Below, in pieces: positions 1 through 12,000 of a DNA stretch of 64,000 nt. Numbering within the stretch: position 1 is the stretch's first letter; every line of letters starts with the position of its first letter. Under the pieces are notes generated by a model that saw nothing but the letters and a program-made list of their open reading frames with translations, made no database searches and was not told where the DNA came from. The position numbers and the translations under genes were made by a program. This DNA is from Cellulophaga sp. L1A9 (GTDB lineage Bacteria; Bacteroidota; Bacteroidia; Flavobacteriales; Flavobacteriaceae): assembly GCF_009797025.1 (NCBI RefSeq), contig NZ_CP047027.1, positions 372,001 through 436,000 of the forward strand. The letters are read 5' to 3'.

Positions 1-1
1 T

Positions 2-3000
2 GGTACAGGCTTAACCGATGACACGATTACTATTACTTTAAATAAAGGAGAATCTTATGTATTGGAAGTTGAAGGAAATAATGGCGACGCCAACAGGTAC
101 GGATGGTTAGGTGCAGATATTAGTTCAGACAAAGATATCGCAATTAGTGTTGGTCATATTTTACTTGGTGTTCTTCCTAACGTTAATATACAAGATGGAG
201 GAACAGATCAACCTGTTCCTATAGATATCATTGGTCGTGAATATGTTTTTATTAGAGGTGGTGGTACAGATGCCTTAGAATTTCCAATTATAATTGGAAC
301 CGCTAGTGGTACTGATATTTTTATTAACGGCGCAACCACTCCTATTGCTACAATAAATGACGGAGAATATTTTTTAGTTCCTGGATCAAATTATTCAGGC
401 AGTACCGCTGGTAATAATATGACCGTTACTACATCAAAAAATGTGTATGCCTATCAATGTTTGGCCGGTAGTAATTCAGGAGCAACCATAGGAATGAATT
501 TTATTGCTCCTGTTAATTGTCTACTTCCCGACAATGTAAATAATATAAGCACAATTGAAGATTTAGCAGGAAAAACAATATCTGGGGGATTAACTATCCT
601 AGCTTCCAATAGCACTCCTGATGCCAATATAGTAGTGACCTCTAATGGTGTTCCTGTGACCCTCCCCGCTCCTATACCTGCCACAGGCTTACCTTGGAAA
701 AGTTTTTATATTCCTAATTTAACGGGTAATATCTATGTCCAATCTTCAGGAGCCATTGCTGTTGGAGTTGTTGGTTTTAGTGGAGCACTAGGAACTGGGG
801 GATATTTTTCTGGTTTTGATACTATACCCGTAGTAGATTACTCTATTTCAGGTTCTGGTTGTCTAGGAACCACTATTACACTTACAGAAATTTTTGATAC
901 TTATCAATGGTTTAATGATGGAGTTGCTATACCTGGAGCAACAAGTGGAAGCTATACTCCTACCGAAATTGGCGAACATTACGTAAATGTTTCTAAAAGT
1001 GGTTGTGATTACAATTCAAATGTGATTCAAGTATTCTATTGTGATCCTGATATTTATATTAATAAAACTTCAGACAAAACCACAATCTCAGAAGGAGAAA
1101 CAGTAACCTTTACGATAACTGTAGAAAGCTTAGGTTTAGATGATTTAACCAATTTGGTAATCACGGATGCCTTACCAACTGGTTTGACGCTTTCAAGTGC
1201 TACTCCAAGTAAAGGAACTTGGACTGCTCCAAATTGGAATGTAGGCACCATGGTTAAAGGAGAAAAGCAATCATTAATTATTGTTGCTACGGCAGATGAT
1301 ATAAATGAAGCGATTGCCTCTAGAAGTATAACAAATACAATTTCGAATGCACAAGATCAAACAGATTCTGATTCATCTGTAGATGATTCAACAGAAGTAA
1401 TCACGATAGAAAACTTAGATGATGATAATGATGGCGTACCCGATACTTCAGATATCTGTGAAGGTTTTGATGATGGTATTGATACCGATTTAGATGGCAT
1501 TCCAGATGGGTGCGATAGTGATGATGATAATGATGGAATTTTAGATATAGATGAATTTAATAAAGACTGTGGTTTAGTTCCCACAAATGATATTCATTTT
1601 ACAGATTCATCCAATAATTTAATAACGTTAAATAGTAATGATGGTGATTTAGTAGCCTACATAAAGGATTTTGATAACGATATCACCGCGGTTGCTACTA
1701 CAACGATTGGCTCAGGGACCTTCCCGGCCGGAAATCCAAATTATACAGACGGTAGTGTGCAAGTAGACATGCAAACACGAAACTCAAATGCCAATATTAC
1801 CGGTACTACAACAGAAATTGTATTTTCTGAACTTATATTATCCACAGAATTTAACGTAAGAAGTTTAGCAAGAAATGCTTCTGGTAGTTATGATGAAAGT
1901 CAAAATATCAAATTTTATAATAATAGTGTTCAAATAGAATTCCCAGCAGACATTTATGCCACTAGCGGTACCATTGGTACAGGAGCATCGTACGATCCAG
2001 TTTCTGGAGAAGCAGTAGCGGCTATAATTGGAGGTACAGCGCAAGAAGCTAACTTCAGATTTAATATAGATAAAGGAATTAATAGAATTGTTATAACACA
2101 AGCTGCCACCGCTAATGCAGATAATATTGGTTGGAGAGTGAATACTTTATGTTCGCTGTATACAGATACTGATAATGATGGCATTTATGATCATTTAGAT
2201 TCCGACAGTGATAATGACGGTTGTCCTGATGCTTTAGAAGGCGATGCAAGTTATAATTATAGTGATTTAGATGGTAGTCTTAGACTAACGGCAACAATAG
2301 ATGCTGCCGGTATTCCTGGAGGAACTTCTCAAGGTGCAGGAACTGCTACAGATAATTTACAACAAGCAGATGAATGCTCAGAATGTGATTCTAATCACCC
2401 TTTATTTCAAGATATAGATGGTGATACAATAGGGGATGCCTGTGACGATGATGACGATAATGATGGGATAGCAGATGCTTTAGAATGTACCCCTGCAAAT
2501 GGTGTAATCTTAACCGGAGATGATTCATTGTTACTTACAGGAGAATATGACAATGGCGATGGCGTTAATCAACAGTTTACAATTACGTCTACAGAATATA
2601 ATATTTTAGACAAAACAGGTCCAGCGGATAACGGTTTGCAAGTACGATGGAATCAAGGTACGGACCCCACGGTTGAAATGATTCTTAGCGTGGAACAACC
2701 TATGAATGCACTACAACAAGCAATTCGTGTTTCTTCGTATGAGATGAACAGCGACGTTGGTGCCATACAAAATGCAGATAAAACAATAACAATTACTTGG
2801 CCAGGAGGCGGTACAGCTGTACTTTCCGATCCCTTGGGGGAAACCGACTTAGGGAATGGAGCGGTAATAACTTCAGGAACTCCTTTTCAAGTTGCTCCTG
2901 ATGCTGCCGGACTTTCAAGAACTGTAACAGATTCACGATGGTCTTTATTAATAGATACAAGTACGGGAATAACCTTTCCTATGGATATCGGTTATTATGC

Positions 3001-6000
3001 AGACGGCAACATAAATAGTAGTGCTAACCATGTAAACGAAGGTTTTGCCTTTAGATCAGTTTTAGCATGTGATGTTGATAATGATGGTGTTCCTAATATA
3101 CTTGACCTTGATAGTGATAATGACGGAATTTATGACGTAGTAGAATCAGGAGGTACAGATGCAGATACTAATGGTATTGCAGATGGTAGCATTAGTACTG
3201 CAGGTATTCCTAGCAGTGCAGGCACAGGAACCGTACCAACGGAAACAACAACAGGAACTCCTGATTATTTAAATCTAGATAGCGATGCCGATGGTTGTTC
3301 AGACGCTAATGAAGCCTATACTGATAGCACCGCAGATAATGGTGATGGAGCAGAATATAATGATGCAGATTCGGCTATAGTAACGGATGGTTCTGGAACC
3401 ATATTAGCGAACGGATTGGTGGCATCTGCTACGTACACTACTGGAGCTGTAAGCGCGGTCACCACCGAAGATTTAGATTTGGATGGCGATGGTTTAGTGG
3501 GTATCTGTGATCTTGATACTGACGGTGATGGCGATCCGGATACTACAGATACAGATCCTTTAGACCCTTGTGTATACAGTACCAATCAAGTTGCAGCAAA
3601 TGCAGAAGCAAGTTGGAATGCCTTAGATTGTGATGGTGATGGCGAAACAAATGGTTTTGAAGTAACCAATAATACAAACCCTTCCGATCCTTGTGAAGTT
3701 ACTGTGCCTACGGTACGCACTTCAACAGATGAAAATTATGCCGTTTGGGCAGCTGAAGATTGTGATGGTGATAACCTTGATAATGGTACAGAAGCTACCA
3801 ATGGTACTGACCCATTTAATACAGATACCGATGGGGATGGAGTACAAGACGATATAGATACAGATGCCTTAAATCCTTGTGATCCAGTGCAAGCTCCAGG
3901 ATATATAGGGTATGATGTTACCAATACTATTTGGGCAGCAGCAGATTGTGATGGCGACGGAGTTACTAATGGAACAGAAGTGACCAATGGAACGGACCCA
4001 TATAGCACCGATACAGATGGTGATGGTGTACCAGATAATACAGATACAAACGCATTAGATCCTTGTGATCCAGTACAAGCCGCAGGATATGCAGGTTACG
4101 ATGCCACTAATGCTATTTGGATAGCAGCAGATTGTGATGGGGATAATGTTCTTAATGGTACCGAGGTAACGAATAATACAGACCCATACAATACGGATAC
4201 CGATGGTGATGGTGTTCAAGATGATATAGATACGAATCCATTGGATCCTTGTGATCCAGTACAAGCTCCAGGTTATGCAGGTTATGATGCGACCAATGCT
4301 ATTTGGGCAGCGGCAGATTGTGATGGGGATGGCGTGACCAATGATACAGAAGTTACTAACAATACGGATCCTTACAGTACAGATACCGATGGTGATGGTG
4401 TGCCAGACAATACAGATACCAATGCTTTAGACCCTTGTGATCCAGTACAAGTCGCAGGATATGCAAGTTACGATGCTACAAATACTATATGGGCAGCAGC
4501 AGATTGTGATGGCGATAATGTTACTAATGGTACAGAGGCTACTAATAATACAGACCCATACAATACGGATACGGATGGTGATGGTGTTCAAGATGATATA
4601 GATACGAATCCATTGGATCCTTGTGATCCAGTGCAAGCTCCAGGATATGCAGGTTATGATGCTACCAATGCTATTTGGGCAGCGGCAGATTGTGATGGTG
4701 ACGGTGTTACAAATGATACAGAAGTTATCAATAATACAGATCCTTATAGCAACGATACAGATGGCGATGGTGTACCAGACGATACAGATACAAACGCATT
4801 AGATCCTTGTGATCCTGTACAAGCTGCAGGCTACACAGGTTACGATGCTACTAACCCTATTTGGGCAGCGGCAGATTGCGATGGTGATAATGTTACTAAT
4901 GGTACAGAGGCTACTAATAATACAGATCCATACAATACGGATACCGATGGTGATGGTGTGCCAGACGATATAGACACGAATGCATTAGATCCTTGTGATC
5001 CAATACAAGCTCCAGGATATGCAGGTTATGATGCTACCAATGCTATTTGGGCAGCAGCAGATTGTGATGGCGACGGTGTTACGAATGGTACAGAAGTTAC
5101 CAATAATACAGATCCTTATAGCAATGATACCGATGGTGATGGTGTGCCAGACAATACAGATACAGACGCATTAAACCCATGTGATCCGGTGCAAGCTCCA
5201 GGATATACAGGCTATGATGCTACAAACGCTATGTGGGCAGCAGCAGATTGCGATGGCGACGGCATTATAAATGGTACTGAAGTTACTAACGGTACAGATC
5301 CATACAATTCAGATACGGATGGTGATGGTATTGATGACGGTCAAGAAGCGTCAGATAATACAAATCCTTTAAATGATTGTGAATCTATTGGAGGAAATCC
5401 TTTACCAACAAGTGATTGTGATGGCGATGGTGTGCAAAATTCTTTAGACGCCTGCGAAGGGTTTGATGATGCTATAAATGCAGATGGTGATGCACTTCCA
5501 GATGCTTGTGATGAAGATGATGATAATGATGGTATTCCAGATACTGTTGAAGGTACTGGTGATTTTGATGGTGACGGTGTTCCAGATAGTTTAGATCTTG
5601 ATAGTGATAATGATGGTATTCCAGATCTTGTTGAAACTGGTAATGGTGCCTTAGATACAAATGGCAACGGGTATATAGATAGTTCAGAAAGTGGCGTGGG
5701 TATAAATGGTATCCCTGATACCACAGAAGATGGAGGTATAGATGGCGCTGGTGTTTCAACGGTTCCTGTAAATTCTGACGGTACCGCTGGTCCAGATTAT
5801 TTAGATATCGATTCTGATAATGATGGGATACAAGATTTAGTAGAAGCACAAACAGATGCAGGTTTAGTACAACTATCGGGCAACGATGCTGATAATGATG
5901 GGATTGATGATGCTTTCGATGTCGATTTTGATCTTAATAATAGCCTTACCACTTCACCAGAAGATACAGATAGTGACGGTCGACCAGACTACTTAGATTT

Positions 6001-9000
6001 AGATAGTGATAATGACGGAATCATAGATAATATAGAATGGCAATCCACATCAGGGCATCTTTTTCCATCCGCAGATTCTGATGGGAACGGTCTAGCCGAT
6101 AATTATGAGGTTGCTCCTGCCGGTTCAGGAGAATCTATAAATGCTCCAACAAATACGGATGGTACAGATAGTCCTGATTTTAGAGATACGGATTCTGACA
6201 ATGATGGATTAGATGACACCATAGAGGTGTATGATTATAATGATGATCTGGCAGCAGATGTTACGCCTTCGGGAACAGATGCTGATAACGATGGTTTAGA
6301 TGATGCCTTTGACTTAAGTATTGTAGCTCCTAACGGACTAGAAGATCCAAACGGCGCAACAAATAATAATCAAGATGTTACTACGTTCTTAAACACCCAA
6401 GATCCTTTTACGAGTGAGGTAGATTTCAGGGATAATATTGTTCACTTAAATCCTATTGACACCGATGGTGACAATGTAGATAACAGTATTGATATCGATA
6501 ATGATAATGATGGAATCTTAGATTATGTTGAATCTTTAGGCTTCCAACCTACAGATACACAAGGAGATGCATGCGGAATACCTGCTGGATCATTTATAGG
6601 CGGTACGTATATACCTGCTACCGGTTCTGGTGCAGGTACTCTAAATGCTGAGTATAGATTTTCTACAGTAGTTACTTCATCTTTAGGTGTTTTAGATGCT
6701 ATTGTACAAATAACAGCTATTGACAATGCGACCTTAACATCAATAGATGCTTTTCCTGTTGGTAGTAGCAATGATGCTTGGCAACCTACTTTTAATGTAG
6801 GAGATGTATCAAGTATTGCAGGTGAAGAAGGTAGTATCTCCTTTAATATTCGTTTGGTAGCATCAGGTACAGATTTTCAAGTGAACCTTATTAGATTCGG
6901 TGGGGTCATTTATGATATTGATGGCGCAAATACGAAAGAAAGTGTTACACTTACTCGACCAGGTTTATATGCTGTAGATAGTAATTCATTACTTACCGTA
7001 TCAGAAAATCAAGCTACGGGTACGGCAACTTTTGAAGGTCCAGATGAAACATGGCCAGGAGTTGATTTCGGACCGAAGTTGGCTGCGTATTTTAACTACT
7101 ATGAAACTACAAACCTTAATTTAACTTTTACTGGTGAATTACAAACAGGTTTTGCTACACAAGATTATTTAGGATCTATTTTGTTTCAAACTTGTGATAT
7201 AAATGGATTGTTTACACCTACGAATACCACTACGGCAAATAGTCTTGATGGTACTGCATCTGGCGGTGGTTCGTCACCAAAGTATACTATTTATCAAGGT
7301 ATAGATAGTGATAATGATGGTATTGAAGATCATTTAGATATTGATTCTGATAATGATGGTATTCCAGATAATGTAGAAGCACAACTTACCACATCGTATA
7401 CGCCTAGAGGAATAGATGATACGGATGGAGACGGATTAGGAGATGCTTATGAAGGAACTGGTAATGAAGGCATAATGGTTATTGATACAGATCTAGATGG
7501 TATTCCTGATTATTTAGATTTAGATTCAGATAATGATACACTAACAGACAGAAGAGAAGCTGGTTTTGTTGCAGCTACAAACAATCTAGATTCTGATGGT
7601 GATGGTTTACTAAATGGATATGATGATGTTGATACTCCAGGAACCCTTTTTGATACGAACGATGATCAAGATAATGGAGCTATAGATCTACCAAATATTG
7701 CAAAAACTACGACTCCGGAAGTAGATTATCGTGAAGTTGGGATTGATGATAATGACTTAGACGGCATAGCCGATTCAATTGATCTTGATGATGATAATGA
7801 TGGTATTTTAGACACCTTGGAAACATCGGGTACTGATCCAAGTGCGGATGATGATGCTGATGGAATTTTAAATTACCAAGATCTAGATTTAGGTCCTGAT
7901 GCTAATGGCGATACTATTGTAGATAGTTTTGACACGGACGGCGATGGCGTTCCTAATCACTTTGATTTAGATGCTGATAATGATGGTATTTATGATGCGG
8001 TGGAATCTGGAAGCGGAAAAGCTTTTACAACCGGGGTTCTAAACGGTGCCGTGGGTACAGATGGTATTGTAAATACGGTACAAGCAAGCGGACAACAAAA
8101 CAGTGGTACTGTAAATTATACCGTATTTGATTCTGAAACTACCCCTGATGGTATTGCCGATTTCCTTGAATTAGATGCCGATGGAGATGGCTGTAATGAT
8201 GTTATAGAAGCAGGATATACAGATGACAATGCTGATGGATTTTTGGGTGATGCCCCTACCCTAGTAGATACAAACGGAATAGTTACAGGAACAACTGTGA
8301 CCGACGGATACACGACTCCTAATAATGCAGATAGTGCTAGCAATACAGCCTTTGATTTTCAACAACCTGGTGTTATTCCAACAATTGCAACTGCCGCAGA
8401 GCAACCGCAAGATGTGTTAACAAATGGGAGTTCTCCAGAGGTATTCTCTGTTACTGCTAATGGAACAGAATTAATATACCAATGGCAAGTTGATGACCAA
8501 TCTGGTAGTGGATTTATAGATATAGATGAAGCCAATGCAACTGATATTTATACAGGAAGTACCACTGCAACATTAACCCTAACAGGTATAACGATTACAG
8601 AAAACGGGTATGCGTATAGAGCAATAATTACAGAAACTTCTTTTGTATGTTCTCCGTTGACTTCTGCAGCTGCAGTGCTCACGGTGGATGTAACGCCACC
8701 TGTTGATCCTACAGTACAAGATCAAATTACAAATGATACAACCCCAATAATTACTGGAACTGCAGAAGCAGATTCTACCTTAGAAGTAGTGGTTGGAGGA
8801 GCAACATATACCATAATTACGGATAGCTCGGGCAACTGGAGTATCGATACAGAAACAGCTACACCAGAAAGTGGAACATTTACGCCAAATGTAAATGGAG
8901 CTAATGAAGTAGTGGTAACAAGTACGGATGCTGCAGGAAATAGTTCTGTAGATGCTACTACTTTAGAGTTGACGATAGATACCACAGATCCAGAGATTCC

Positions 9001-12000
9001 AACAGTAGAAAGTCAAATTACAAATGATACTACTCCTGTACTTGAAGGTACGGCAGAAGCTAATTCTACAGTTACGGTAACTGTTGGTGGAGGAACATTC
9101 ACTACCACAGCGGATGCTTCAGGGGATTGGAGTATTGATACGGAAACAGAAGCTCCTACTTCAGGAACTTTTGCTCCCGATGTAAACGGAACTAATGAAA
9201 TTTTGGTTACAAGTACAGATGAAGCGGGTAACAGTGCTACGGATATTACGAACTTAGAATTAACCATTGATACTACAGCTCCAACAGCTCCAACTGTTGA
9301 AATTGTAGAAGACACCAACAACGATGGTCTAATTAGTGAAGATGAATTAATCGGTGCTATTAATGCCGTAGTTACACTTCCTGCTGATGCTGCTATAGGT
9401 GATACCGTAACCATTACGGATGGGAATGGAAACTCACAAAATGTGGTACTTACCGCGACAGCTATTACGAATGGCACCATTGCTATTGTGATTGCCAATC
9501 CTGGAGATGGCGGTACTATTGTGCTAACCGCCAATATAACGGATGTTGCAGGGAATGTAGGTCCTAACAGCGCAACAGATACTGCTGTACTTGACCTTAC
9601 AGATCCAACTGCTCCAACTATAGTTATTTCGGAAGACAGCAACGATGATGAATTAATTAGTGAAGATGAACTTGTAGGTGATATTGACGCTCGTGTGACA
9701 TTGCCTGCTGATGCCCTTGCTGGAGATAAAGTAACCGTTACCGATGGGAATGGAAATTCTCAAGAGGTAATACTTACGGCAACAGATATTACAACAGGAT
9801 TTGTAGATGTGATTATTGCGAACCCTGGAGATACAGGTACGATTGTGGTTACGGCCACTCTTACCGATGTTGCAGGGAATGTAGGTCCAGATAGCGCTAC
9901 AGATACTGCTGTGCTCGATATTACGGATCCAACGGCGCCTACGATAGAAATTATAGAAGACACCAATAATGATGGTTTAATTAGTGAAGATGAGTTAACT
10001 GGTGCGATTGACGCTCGTGTAACACTTCCTGCGGATGCCGTTGCTGGTGATAAAGTAACTATTACCGATGGAAATGGAAATTCTCAAGAGGTAGTACTTA
10101 CAGCAACAGATATTACCAATGGCACGATTGCTATTGTAATTGTTAACCCTGGTGATAACGGAACTATTGTTGTTACCGCTAAAATTACGGATATCGCCGG
10201 CAATGAAAGTGTAGACAGCGCTACAGATACCGCAGTACTTGACCTTACGGATCCAAGTGCTCCGACAATAGAAATTACAGAAGATACAAACGATGATGAA
10301 TTAATCAATGAAGATGAACTCGTAGGAGACATAGACGCTCGTGTAACACTTCCAGCGGATGCTGTTGCAGGAGATACCGTAACCGTAACCGATGGGAATG
10401 GAAATTCTCAAGATCTTATTTTAACTGCTACTGATATTACTAATGGATTTATAGATGTCATTATCGCTAATCCTGGAGATAAAGGCACTATTGTAGTTAC
10501 CGCAAACCTTACGGATGTTGCAGGGAATGTAGGCCCTACTAGTGCAACGGATACGGCAGTTCTTGATACTACAGATCCTGGTGCTCCAACAGTTATTATT
10601 TCAGAAGACGTTAATGATGACGGATTTATAAACGAAGATGAATTATCAGCAGATATTAATGCTGTAATATCATTACCTAGTAATGTCGTTGGCGGCGATA
10701 CCGTCACCATTACTGATGGAAATGGAAATAGCCAAAATATCATTTTGACAGCAACAGAAGCTTCTAATGGTTTTATTATAGTGAGCATTATTAATCCTGG
10801 TGATGGAGGAACTATAGTCGTAACGGCAAACCTTACGGATGCGGCTGGGAATGTAGGTCCTGATAGTACGTCAGATTTTGCTACCATTGATCTTACGGAT
10901 CCAACTGCTCCAACGATAGTTATTTCGGAAGACAGCAACGATGATGAATTAATCAATGAAGATGAACTTATTGGCGATATTGATGCACGTGTGACATTGC
11001 CTGCCGATGCTCTTGAAGGAGATACGGTAACCGTTACATATGGAAATGGAAACTCACAAGATGTGGTGCTTACGGCAACGGATATTACCAATGGATTTAT
11101 TGATGTAGTTATCATTAATCCTGGTGATACAGGTACCATCGTAGTAACTGCAAATCTTACCGATGTTGCCGGAAATGTAGGTCCTAATAGCGCTACAGAT
11201 ACCGCAACACTTGATACTACAGCTCCTACTGCACCAACAGTAGTTATCACAGAAGATATCAATAACGATGGATTAATAAATGAAGATGAACTTGTAGGCG
11301 ATATTGATGCTGTAGTAACATTGCCTGCCGATGCAGTTGCAGGTGACACCGTAACCATTACCGATGGAAATGGAGGCTCACAGGATGTAGTACTTACGAC
11401 CACGGATATTGCCAATGGTGCTATTGCGGTTGTAATTCCTAACCCTGGAGACAATGGAACAATTATAGTGACGGCCAACATAACAGATGTTGCTGGTAAT
11501 GTGGGGCCAAATAGTGTTACAGATACTGCGACACTTGATACCACAGATCCTACAGCACCAACAGTAGTCATCACAGAAGACACCAATAACGATGAATTAA
11601 TAAACCAAGATGAACTTATTGGTGATATTGATGCACGTGTGACATTGCCTGCCGATGCTCTTGAAGGAGATACGGTAACCATCACTGATGGTAATGGAAA
11701 CTCACAAGATGTAGTGCTTACGGCAACGGATATTACCAATGGATTTATTGATGTCATTATCAATAATCCTGGAGACACCGGTACCCTAGTAGTAACCGCA
11801 AACCTCACCGATGTTGCCGGAAATGTGGGTCCTAATAGTGTAACCGACACTGCAGTATTGGATATTACAGATCCGACAGCTCCAAGTGTTGTCATAACGG
11901 AAGATACCAATAATGACGGATTAATTTCTGAAGATGAGCTTGTAGGCGATATTAATGCTTTGATAACACTACCTGCTGATGCGGTCGCGGGAGATACGGT

